The notes beneath the pieces were generated by a model. The model saw only the letters and a program-made list of their open reading frames with translations. It was not told the origin of the DNA and made no database searches. The position numbers and the translations under genes were made by a program. Below, piece after piece: positions 43,195-50,562 of a stretch of DNA of 64,000 bases (positions are counted from its first letter, which is position 1; every line of letters starts with the position of its first letter). The stretch lies in NCBI RefSeq assembly GCF_963666675.1, contig NZ_OY762929.1, forward strand, positions 992,001 to 1,056,000. The letters are read 5' to 3'. Origin of the DNA: an uncultured Desulfobacter sp. (GTDB lineage Bacteria; Desulfobacterota; Desulfobacteria; Desulfobacterales; Desulfobacteraceae).

Positions 43195-44136
43195 ATGAGT
43201 TCAAATAAAGTTTTGAATCAGATAGGCGCTACCCCCATGTTTCGCATTGGTCTTGGGGGCAATGACGACATGAATATTTACGCAAAAGCAGAATACCTGA
43301 ATCCAGGGGGATCAATCAAAGATCGAGTGGCCCTTTTTATTATAGAGGAGGCTGAAAAAAAGGGGCAACTAAGAAGAGGAATGTCCATTGTGGAAGCAAC
43401 CAGCGGAAATACAGGAATTGCAGTTGCAATGGTCGGTTTAATTAAAGGGTATCATGTAAAGATCATCATGCCGGAAAATATGAGTGATGAGAGAAAAAAG
43501 ATGATCCGGGCTTTGAATGCTGAATTAATTTTAACGGACGCTAAAAAAAATGTGGCGGGTGCGGTTGAAAAACTTAAAGAGATTATGATTGGAGATGACA
43601 ATATTTTTGTCCCCGACCAGTTTGAAAATTATGACAACAGTATGTCCCACTATCTTTCCACAGGTCCGGAGATATGGAAAAACATGAACGGACATGTGGA
43701 TGTTTTCATATCAGGCCTTGGCAGCGGCGGCACACTCATGGGAACAGGAAAATACCTGAAGGAAAAGAATCCTGATATCATGATTGTTGCAGTTGAGCCG
43801 AAAAATGTCTCCGCACTTCTGGGGCATGAACCTGGGCTTCACAAGATAGAAGGCATCGGCGATGGATTTGTTCCCTCCATTGTAGATACCACTCTTATCG
43901 ACCAGGTCGTTGAGGTTGACGATGACAGTGCGGTTGAAATGACCCGCAGGCTTGCCGGTGAGCAAGGCTTTCTTGTGGGAATTTCTTCAGGGGCCAACGT
44001 ATGCGCAGCTCTTGAAATACAAAAGTTATTTGGAAAGGATAAAAATATTGCTACCATTTTCCCGGACGGCGCAGAAAGGTATTTCAGTACAGCTCTTTTT
44101 GCAGGTCGGAACCGGGAATTGGCAGTTGCGATATAG
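43195..44136 (+). CDS. Cysteine-synthase-like PLP enzyme
   Basis: A 313-residue fold-II enzyme. The PLP lysine is in NPGGSIKDRVA; EATSGNTGIAVA binds the substrate carboxylate; the phosphate-binding glycine loop is GLGSGGTLMG, and GISSGANVCAAL is near the end. CysK/CysM make cysteine from O-acetyl- or O-phosphoserine, and SbnA-type relatives make siderophore precursors. Within this island a role in supplying cysteine or diaminopropionate to a metallophore is possible but unproven. A good GGAGG site precedes the ATG. Confidence 0.85.
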   Translation: MSSNKVLNQIGATPMFRIGLGGNDDMNIYAKAEYLNPGGSIKDRVALFIIEEAEKKGQLRRGMSIVEATSGNTGIAVAMVGLIKGYHVKIIMPENMSDERKKMIRALNAELILTDAKKNVAGAVEKLKEIMIGDDNIFVPDQFENYDNSMSHYLSTGPEIWKNMNGHVDVFISGLGSGGTLMGTGKYLKEKNPDIMIVAVEPKNVSALLGHEPGLHKIEGIGDGFVPSIVDTTLIDQVVEVDDDSAVEMTRRLAGEQGFLVGISSGANVCAALEIQKLFGKDKNIATIFPDGAERYFSTALFAGRNRELAVAI

Positions 44137-44367
44137 TGTTTTACTTCGATAGCTTTCCTTAGGGGAAGATCAAACTCGTTTGTTTGTTTAATACGGTATC
44201 TTAAAGGTTGTTGCTCACCGAATTTTATTTTAGCCCATATTAATCTCTCAACCCGGACCATGCTAAACTCTGTAAGGGAAACAAGGCTGATCGTTCTGGG
44301 GGATGGGGGACGACATTGGTTTCCCAGCCCGCCGAGGAACCTGAATCCAAGGCATCTAAAACATATT
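44137..44367. other. Gene-free gap after the cysteine-synthase-like gene
   Basis: No gene or clear site is seen. Confidence 0.4.
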
Positions 44368-44640
44368 GGTCAAGTAACAGGTGGAACTTCCCCCTTGAGG
44401 CCCTCACAGAACCGTACGTGAACCTTTCGATTCGTAAGACTCTTATTGTCCAGTCGATGGTTTATACCCATGTCTCCAGTGAACAAACATGCTGGGATCA
44501 CGGTGCGCAGGTTCCCCCAGCTATTTTGTTGCTTTCTTTTCATGGACTCAAAAACATTTGTATTTCTGTATCACCCATTTCACCAGCCTTCGATTTATGT
44601 GCATCACTGATGGACAGAATCTTCCACAACCCTTGAATTA
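44368..44640 (-). pseudogene. Group II intron 3' relic: maturase end plus domains V/VI
   Basis: On the minus strand, RLVKWVIQKYKCF, stop, VHEKKATK, stop, LGEPAHRDPSMFVHWRHGYKP is the end of an LtrA-type maturase with stop codons. It is followed by a domain V-like hairpin (ATCGAAAGGTTCACGTACGG segment) and a domain VI-like end (GTTACTTGACC). The reverse transcriptase body and the 5' ribozyme are absent. A dead fragment. Confidence 0.75.
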
Positions 44641-45003
44641 GTTTGCGGTGATGATTCAAAAGGTGTTTTTATGCTTTTTTTCTTCCTGCAAACACCACTG
44701 CTACTTTTGATTGTTTTCAATACTAACAGCCACCATTATGATCCTGTGACACATAGAAGGATCTCTGTTGAGCATCGCGAATAAGTCCCGTTGAGTGAAA
44801 CGAATAAGGCAGGACGTAAAGTTGACCACCTTGAAAAGTGGGCCTACTTTACATGTCCTGCCCTCTTACCCTCGAAGATTTATACAGAAGATTCGGGATA
44901 AATGCAGATATTCGGAGAGTTCTTTAGAAATCTGCATTTATAGATAAAAAACATACGGAAATCTATCATAAGGATGCATAAATCTATAATTATCGCTAAA
45001 TTT
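44641..45003. other. Gene-free stretch before the integrase
   Basis: Contains an inverted repeat at 44808-44862 (GGCAGGAC.TAAAGT against ACTTTA...GTCCTGCC). It could be a small IS end, a hairpin or a terminator for the integrase side. No gene seen. Confidence 0.4.
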
Positions 45004-45852
45004 TTATTCGAATTCTTCACTTATTAAATTAACAGCGGATTTTCCCTGGGAAGGTGCTAAATGAGCATACTGCATTGTAATATTAAGGCTGCTGTGGCCA
45101 AGCAATTGACTGACCACCTCCAATTTAACACCTCTCTGGACAAGCCAACTTGCAAACGTGTGACGCAGTGTATGGAATACAACTTTATGTCTGGAATCTT
45201 TGATTCCGTCATTCAGGCCGGATTCCTTAACGGCCTGCTCAAAGGTTTTTGGTGCGGATAGGGTAAATATTTTCTTATTTTTGTTATTCGAAATTATTTT
45301 AAAGGCTGTGCCATTTAACGGAACGACTCTGTTTTTATGGGTTTTCGAGTCTAAAATGCAAATATTCCGATCACTATCGTTAATATTCTCAGAACCGAGA
45401 TTAAATATTTCTCCTCTGCGTAACCCGGTGTTAACGGCAAAGACTGATATGTCGAACCAATCTTTTGATTTTCTCTTCAAAATATTTAAAAGTCTATCCA
45501 ATTCCGGTCTTGAAAGATAACGTAACCGGCGGTTGTCAAATTTTGGCATCACATTTCTGAATTTAGGGACCTGCACAGAGGGGTCATAATCAACAACCCT
45601 GTTGAGGATTCTACGCAGTAAGGATAGGCAATGAAAAATAGTCTGTGGGCTTAATTTTTTAGCTTCCAGCGATTTGCGTAATTCAAGAAGGTCATAAATG
45701 GTTAATTCATTTATTAGTTTTTCCCCAACGATCGGGGAAATATGGTTTTTCCATCTGCCGGTCTCTGTCGTCTGACTTCTCTTTGAATGTGACTGTAAAA
45801 TAAAATCATCATAAAATTTCCACGCTTCATGAACTTCTTTGATCTGTTTCAA
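45004..45852 (-). CDS. Island integrase (tyrosine recombinase)
   Basis: A 282-residue phage-type integrase. The N-terminal SAM-like core-binding domain occupies roughly residues 1-95; the catalytic domain has TGLRRGEIFNL, a KTHKNR beta-hairpin lysine, FHTLRHTFASWLV, LGHSS and the nucleophile in MQYAHL. It starts with TTG, chosen because AGGAGG lies 7 bases upstream; no nearer ATG fits. It reads away from attR, about 225 bp away, and should catalyse integration at tRNA-Cys. No excisionase gene was recognised nearby. Confidence 0.93.
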   Translation of the reverse strand: MKQIKEVHEAWKFYDDFILQSHSKRSQTTETGRWKNHISPIVGEKLINELTIYDLLELRKSLEAKKLSPQTIFHCLSLLRRILNRVVDYDPSVQVPKFRNVMPKFDNRRLRYLSRPELDRLLNILKRKSKDWFDISVFAVNTGLRRGEIFNLGSENINDSDRNICILDSKTHKNRVVPLNGTAFKIISNNKNKKIFTLSAPKTFEQAVKESGLNDGIKDSRHKVVFHTLRHTFASWLVQRGVKLEVVSQLLGHSSLNITMQYAHLAPSQGKSAVNLISEEFE

Positions 45853-46076
45853 TTGAATACCTCCTAAATAGAAAAAGTTAGGTAACCGTGCCCAACAAAT
45901 GCAAATTTCATGCTAAATGTTTATTTAAATTAATTCAGATAGTTATGCAATTGTATGATTGTTGGGGATTACAAAATATGCACTTAATTAAAAAAAATGT
46001 TGCTTTTTGTTGAAAGCGATACTAATTTCAGGTTAAGTGTGTTTTTCTAAAAAGGATTCTTGAGGAAAAATAGGCT

Positions 46077-46180
46077 ACGGCCTGCAAAGCCGTTATTCCC
46101 CGGTTCAAATCCGGGAGCCGCCTCCAACCCAGACTTTAAGGGCTTAGAAGAATTCTTTTCTTCTGAGCCCTTTTTTATTT
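46077..46180 (+). repeat. attR: partial tRNA-Cys copy plus terminator
   Basis: Starts at ACGGCCTGCAAAGCC in the anticodon stem and runs through the CCA and terminator. It lacks the tRNA 5' half, so it is not a functional tRNA. A direct repeat of 5419-5523. Confidence 0.92.
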
Positions 46181-46288
46181 AAGCATCCTGGGGAAAGCTG
46201 CCCATCTATCTGATGCTGCCATTCACGTTTTAAATTCCTGATCCAGGCAGCCGTTCCAATTGCACAGTATTCGTTTCGCAAAATGTAA

Positions 46289-46305
46289 TGTATAAAAAAT
46301 GCACA
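46289..46305. promoter_or_regulatory. 17-bp palindrome, site 1
   Basis: TGTATAAAAAATGCACA; one of five similar sites around this locus, placed like an upstream activator site about 330 bp before the predicted transcription start. Confidence 0.55.
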
Positions 46306-46462
46306 ATCTTCCATAGATCTATCTGGCATTTAATTTGTGGCTATTTTCGGTTAAAGACATAATATTAAATTACTTTTCTCCAAAATTGTTGGTTTTACCG
46401 CGTGGGTAAACAAAAACTGTTGTGTTTATATTTTACAATTAGTGACTCTAATTGTAACAACC

Positions 46463-46479
46463 TGTGTAAAAAGCACACA
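46463..46479. promoter_or_regulatory. 17-bp palindrome, site 2
   Basis: TGTGTAAAAAGCACACA, 174 bp after site 1 and about 135 bp before the -24 element. Confidence 0.5.
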
Positions 46480-46596
46480 CTTGCGATTTGATGGGTAGCA
46501 ATACGCACAATGTTTTTTTCAAGAAGCGGTAGGTCGTTTTATAAAATAAATTGATTGTTTCATAAAATCAGTTGATTGAACATCAAAACATTTTTT

Positions 46597-46613
46597 TGGC
46601 ATGAATATGGCAT
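46597..46613 (+). promoter_or_regulatory. Sigma-54-like promoter of the homocysteine genes
   Basis: TGGCATGAATATGGCAT has GG and GC 10 bp apart, as in -24/-12 promoters; the -12 box is TGGCA instead of TTGCA. A sigma-54 activator gene lies 7 kb downstream. Confidence 0.5.
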
Positions 46614-46721
46614 TGTGTGAAGATTTTGTGTGCCGATTTGAATGCGCTGGTTTTCTTTCAACTGCACCGGTGTTGAGTTTATAAATACGGATGATGTGGA
46701 ATTCTTAACAGGAGTTAGAAC

Positions 46722-46805
46722 ATGGGCAAGATTAACGGTAACCAAGCATCCCCCCGTTCCATTAAGATTAAAAATGAACTGGGGTCGTGTCAAAAATCAA
46801 CATGA
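46722..46805 (+). CDS. 27-codon leader-like ORF coupled to the DUF39 gene
   Basis: MGKINGNQASPRSIKIKNEL and seven more residues. A good ACAGGAG site precedes the ATG and the stop overlaps the next gene's ATG (ATGA). It is basic, without recognisable domains; perhaps a translational-coupling leader. Confidence 0.4.
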   Translation: MGKINGNQASPRSIKIKNELGSCQKST

Positions 46806-47998
46806 AAACATACGAAGAAATCAACAACCGAATAGAATCAGGAGAAGCGGTAGTTCTTACGGCCGATGAAATCATAGACTATGTAGACCAGGAAGGTCTG
46901 GATAAGGCCGCAGCAGAAGTTGATGTCGTTACAACGGCAACGTTTGGTACCATGTGCTCTTCGGGATGTTTTCTTAACTTCGGCCATTCCAAGCCAAAGA
47001 TGCGGATGACTGAGGTCTGGATTGACGGTGTTATGGCCTATGCAGGTATCGCTGCCGTGGATGCATACCTTGGGGCAACGCAGTTAAGGCATAATGATCC
47101 GGCCAATATGTATTACCCGGGTGATTTTAGATTTGGCGGCGGACATGTGATGGAAAAGCTTGTGGCCGGTGAAGAGGTCCAATTGTTTGCCCTGTCCTAC
47201 GGTACCGACGAGTACCCTTTAAAAGAGATCCGGACCTATTTCACAATTGATGATCTTAATCAGGCCATTATGACCAACCCGAGGAACTGCTACCAGAATT
47301 ATAATGTTGCGGTGAATTGTTCCGATAAAACGATTTATACCTACCTGGGCGAACTAAAGCCGAATATGACAAATCTGACATACTCTTCGGCAGGGCAGCT
47401 CTCTCCGCTGTTGAATGACCCTCTATATAGGACAATCGGGATCGGGACCAGTGTCTGGCTTGCGGGGGCCCATGGGCATGTGTATGCCGAAGGGACCCAG
47501 CATGCGTCGGATTGCCTCCGGGGTGACAACGATGTGCCCATGGAGGGCGCCGGCACCCTTGGATTGACCGGGAATATGAAAGAGATGGACAGTGAGTTTG
47601 TCCGGGGTGTCAGCTTAAAAGGGTATGGTGCGTCGCTGGCTTTGGGTGTTGGTATCCCCATACCCATATTGGATAAGGAGGTGCTTCGGCACTGCACCGT
47701 GCGCGACAGTGAAATATTCGCCGAGGTAATCGATTATTCTTCGACTTACCCCGAAAGGGGAGACGATATTGTCGGCAGGGTTTCCTACGCTGATTTGAGG
47801 CGTGGTGAAGTGGAGCTGGACGGCAAGACCGTTGCAGCCGGTTCGATGTCTTCATACTCAAAGGCACTTAAAATATCCGAACTTCTTAAAGAAGAAATAA
47901 AAAGGGGCGAATTTTTGTTGAGCAAGCCGATCCGGAATCTGCCTGTTAACCAGGGAATGACCCCGCTTGATGCAAGAGCCCAAGGAGAAAAAAGATGA
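46802..47998 (+). CDS. Homocysteine-forming protein (DUF39, aspartate-semialdehyde sulfurtransferase)
   Basis: ATG 46802 gives 398 residues; a GTG at 46787 would add five. It matches the DUF39 family described in methanogens (MA1821) and found in sulfate reducers, which with a small ferredoxin-like partner converts aspartate semialdehyde and a sulfur source to homocysteine. Seen: TATFGTMCSSGCFLNFGHSKPKM, GGGHVMEKLVAGEEV, NPRNCYQNYNVAVNCS and GIGTSVWLAGAHGHV; the cysteines are candidates for sulfur transfer. Its partner overlaps by four bases. Confidence 0.9.
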   Translation: MKTYEEINNRIESGEAVVLTADEIIDYVDQEGLDKAAAEVDVVTTATFGTMCSSGCFLNFGHSKPKMRMTEVWIDGVMAYAGIAAVDAYLGATQLRHNDPANMYYPGDFRFGGGHVMEKLVAGEEVQLFALSYGTDEYPLKEIRTYFTIDDLNQAIMTNPRNCYQNYNVAVNCSDKTIYTYLGELKPNMTNLTYSSAGQLSPLLNDPLYRTIGIGTSVWLAGAHGHVYAEGTQHASDCLRGDNDVPMEGAGTLGLTGNMKEMDSEFVRGVSLKGYGASLALGVGIPIPILDKEVLRHCTVRDSEIFAEVIDYSSTYPERGDDIVGRVSYADLRRGEVELDGKTVAAGSMSSYSKALKISELLKEEIKRGEFLLSKPIRNLPVNQGMTPLDARAQGEKR

Positions 47999-48420
47999 AC
48001 ACAGCAGAACTGATAACCCAACGCGTTATATTGAGCTTTCCCAAATTTAAATCCGGACAACCGATTATCACCAAGCTGATCAAAGAGTTTGATCTTGAGA
48101 TAAACATATACAGGGCCCGGGTTACGCCGAATAAAAAGGGGTACATCGCCATGGATATTACAGGCGAAGAATCCTTAATCGAAGAGGGGCTGGAATTCAT
48201 AGAGTCCTTGAATGTGGATATTGACCTGACCATGAACACTCTTTTATGGGATCAAGACCGGTGTGTCGGGTGTGGTAATTGTGTGCCCCATTGCCCTACC
48301 GGTGCACTCCATGTAGGGGATAAAAAATCACGTCAGATCGCTTTTCACAGAGATAAGTGTGTTGAATGTCTTAGTTGCGTTGAAAATTGTCCGTTTGGAG
48401 CATGCGTTTCGATATTTTGA
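47995..48420 (+). CDS. NIL-domain plus two [4Fe-4S] ferredoxin (MA1822-like)
   Basis: 141 residues. The first ~75 form a NIL domain (RVILSFPKFKSGQPIITKLI), as in methionine-type transporters, and the last ~60 a two-cluster ferredoxin with CVGCGNCVPHCP and CVECLSCVENCP. This is the known companion of DUF39 homocysteine synthesis, likely giving electrons for persulfide reduction. Confidence 0.92.
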   Translation: MNTAELITQRVILSFPKFKSGQPIITKLIKEFDLEINIYRARVTPNKKGYIAMDITGEESLIEEGLEFIESLNVDIDLTMNTLLWDQDRCVGCGNCVPHCPTGALHVGDKKSRQIAFHRDKCVECLSCVENCPFGACVSIF

Positions 48421-48428
48421 ATGAACAA

Positions 48429-48445
48429 TGTATAAATAATGCACA
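48429..48445. promoter_or_regulatory. 17-bp palindrome, site 3
   Basis: TGTATAAATAATGCACA, differing from site 1 at one base, about 290 bp upstream of the -24 element of the next operon. Confidence 0.6.
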
Positions 48446-48716
48446 ACACGATGCGTGTGCCCGTGCGGAATTTTTGGCGGCTAATTTTATTCTAATGTTC
48501 TGAAGTTATATAATAATATTATTTATCATTAAGACATACTTTCTCTTGTATGCAAAATGCATTGTGCCAATAATTTACAGTTGTTCGGACCGTGTATCTT
48601 AAATTGTATAAGAAGTTTACATTTGAATAAATGCTCTAAAAAATTATATTTCAAAATTGTAGTATGCTTAATATTTTGTGTTTTAAATCAGTGTCTTAAC
48701 CCTTTTTATGTTTGAC

Positions 48717-48734
48717 TGGTATGATAATGGCAAA
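48717..48734 (+). promoter_or_regulatory. Sigma-54-like promoter of the SET-decarboxylase operon
   Basis: TGGTATGATAATGGCAAA keeps GG-N10-GC and matches the 46597 site in its -12 box (ATGGCA). Confidence 0.5.
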
Positions 48735-48871
48735 GCCTAAGGAACTGAGTTTTAAATCTTAATGCCTGTGGTCTTTAGTGCGCACTATCAATGTTGCGCG
48801 GATTTAGCACAAACGAACTTTAAAAATATTAAATAATATATGTTTATAATTATTAATAATGAGAGGCGTTT

Positions 48872-49348
48872 ATGATTTACCCTGGTGAGTACGAACTTGA
48901 AGCGGGTCGGAACTATCCGAGTCACGAGGATTTTACTGTTAATCATTGTGAAACAACAGGTGCCGGCATTTATGTAAATCGCAGTTTTAAGAAAGGCGAA
49001 ATGGTGGCAAGGATGGCCGGGATTACCGTGCCGTATATCCTCCAGCACACCCTTCAGATCAGTCCCTTTCTTCATTTGTATGACCCCCATTTTACCGGCC
49101 TTTTACTGCATTCATGTGATCCTTTGGTCTCCCTGGATATGATTAAACTTGAAATCTGGGCATTACAGGATATTAAAGAGGGTCAAGCCCTGACAATGGA
49201 CTATGCCCAGACAGAGGATACACTGTTCAAGCAGTTTCCCTGCTCGTGCGGTGCAATTAATTGTCGCAAATGGGTTACCGGGCGAAAAGAATCAATCAAC
49301 GAAACAGGACAGAAGTACCTTCTTGAGCTGGAAAGGAAGTGTGGATGA
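48872..49348 (+). CDS. SET-domain protein (putative lysine methyltransferase)
   Basis: A 158-residue protein. Seen: GAGIYVNRSFKKGEMVARM (SET-N), LLLHSCDPLVSLD (replacing the usual NHSCDPN), WALQDIKEGQALTMDYAQTE (the GEELTxDY motif), and a post-SET cysteine cluster PCSCGAINCRKWVTG. SET enzymes methylate lysine using S-adenosylmethionine. The substrate is unknown. It is the first gene of an operon coupled to a decarboxylase, so it may modify an enzyme of the pathway or act on a free amino acid. Confidence 0.85.
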   Translation: MIYPGEYELEAGRNYPSHEDFTVNHCETTGAGIYVNRSFKKGEMVARMAGITVPYILQHTLQISPFLHLYDPHFTGLLLHSCDPLVSLDMIKLEIWALQDIKEGQALTMDYAQTEDTLFKQFPCSCGAINCRKWVTGRKESINETGQKYLLELERKCG

Positions 49349-50553
49349 AGCCACAAAACAATGGTTTGTGGTGGGAAAGAGAGGATTTGTGTTACCAGGA
49401 TGGAACATTGTGTTTTGCCGGAAAACCAGTGGCGGAGTTGATCGGCACAACCGGCACCCCGGCTTTCTTTTATAATGGAAAGCGCATATTGGAAAATATC
49501 GGGCGGCTCCATAAAGCGTTGGACCAACTGGACGGCCATAGAATTTTTTATGCAATAAAAGCCAACCGGTTTGCCCCGGTGCTGACACACATTAAAAACG
49601 GGGTTACATGTGGTGTGGACGTCTGTTCGCCCAAAGAGTTGCTGCATGCGTTTTCCTGCGGTTTTAACTGCAATGAGATTTCATATACGGCCAACTCCAT
49701 GACCGATGATGAGCTCAAGCTTCTGGCCGATAATCCGGATGTTGCATTAAACTGCGATTCTTTGAGCACGATCCGGCGACTGGCCAAGTTCTGTTCCCGC
49801 CGAAGAATCGGCCTCCGCGTCAATCCGGCAATGGGGATCGGCTACAGAGATAATGAAACCTTGAAATACAGTGGTGATAAAACCACCAAGTTCGGGATCT
49901 ACAAAGAGCAGTTCGAGGACGCATTGCAGCTTGCTGAAAAAAATAATTTCACCGTGGATACCATCCATTTTCATACCGGGTGCGGGTATCTGAGCAATCA
50001 ACTCTCCTTGTTCAGTGAGATTTTGGATGCAACACATTGGTTTTTAGATAAAGTCAAAGATCTGACATTCGTTAATCTTGGTGGCGGCCTGGGTGTTCCC
50101 CACGATATTGATGACACACCTTTGGATCTGGATGCCTGGGTATCGATCATCAACTCTCATTTCGGTAACAAAGGCATCATCGTCTGCGTTGAGCCCGGGG
50201 ATTATATTGCCAAGGACAGTGGTATTCTGGTTTTAGAGGTGAATACGGTCGAGAAAAAGCGCAATACTGATTTTGTCGGTGTGAACGGCGGCTTTAATCT
50301 GGCCATTGAGCCCACGTTTTATGGATTGCCCTGTGAACCCGTTGTTCTCACTCAAAAGACAGATCAAATGAAACCCGTAACAATCGTGGGCAATATCAAC
50401 GAATCCCTGGATGTCTGGAAAGATAACTTTTCCATGCCGGATCAGATTGAAGAGGGTGATCCCCTTGTCTTTATCAATGCCGGTGGATATGCATCTTCCA
50501 TGATGTCCAATCATTGTATGCGGGGAGAAGTGTCGGAAAACTTACTCGTATAA
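49345..50553 (+). CDS. Fold-III PLP decarboxylase (ornithine/lysine/DAP decarboxylase family)
   Basis: ATG 49345 overlaps the SET stop and gives 402 residues. The PLP lysine is Lys72 in FYAIKAN; HFHTGCG, NLGGGLGVP and EPGDYIAKDSG bind the cofactor. The C-terminal motif that reads CESGD in DAP decarboxylase and CDGLD in ornithine decarboxylase is NESLD here (352-356): the acid is kept but the cysteine is Asn. No separate lysA context is present. With the aminotransferase and dehydrogenase behind it, the likely substrate is ornithine or lysine, giving a diamine. Confidence 0.85.
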   Translation: MKPQNNGLWWEREDLCYQDGTLCFAGKPVAELIGTTGTPAFFYNGKRILENIGRLHKALDQLDGHRIFYAIKANRFAPVLTHIKNGVTCGVDVCSPKELLHAFSCGFNCNEISYTANSMTDDELKLLADNPDVALNCDSLSTIRRLAKFCSRRRIGLRVNPAMGIGYRDNETLKYSGDKTTKFGIYKEQFEDALQLAEKNNFTVDTIHFHTGCGYLSNQLSLFSEILDATHWFLDKVKDLTFVNLGGGLGVPHDIDDTPLDLDAWVSIINSHFGNKGIIVCVEPGDYIAKDSGILVLEVNTVEKKRNTDFVGVNGGFNLAIEPTFYGLPCEPVVLTQKTDQMKPVTIVGNINESLDVWKDNFSMPDQIEEGDPLVFINAGGYASSMMSNHCMRGEVSENLLV

Positions 50554-50562
50554 AAGGCTATT

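Larger units (their letters stand above)
5419..46180. mobile_element. Integrated genomic island of about 40.7 kb in tRNA-Cys
   Basis: The island is bounded by the direct repeat attL (5419) and attR (46077). A phage-type tyrosine integrase is just inside the right end (45004-45852) and a replication-like gene just inside the left end (5809). Contents are accessory: two toxin-antitoxin pairs, metallophore-type genes, a giant exported protein and many IS elements. By eye it is more AT-rich than the flanking arg and lon regions. No conjugation genes are recognised, so it is an integrated element that is either mobilised by others or decayed. Exact crossover position within the repeats is not determinable here. 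Confidence 0.88.
46181..46596. other. Chromosomal regulatory region before the homocysteine genes
   Basis: No gene supported. Holds two of the 17-bp palindromes listed below and leads to the -24/-12-like site at 46597. Confidence 0.5.
48421..48871. other. Regulatory region before the SET-domain operon
   Basis: No gene. Contains palindrome site 3 and a -24/-12-like promoter. AT-rich between them, suitable for DNA looping. Confidence 0.5.

Noticed and set aside
44316..44636. 106-codon plus-strand frame
   Set aside because: It is antisense to the group II intron maturase and domain V relic, which explain the sequence better.
19277..45852. The two tyrosine recombinases as parts of one system
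   Set aside because: One is a single-domain ~197-residue protein tied to its own repeats, the other a two-domain integrase at the tRNA attachment site; their sequences and sites differ.
46144..46329. 61-codon minus-strand frame at the island edge
   Set aside because: It starts within the attR terminator copy and resembles no family I know.
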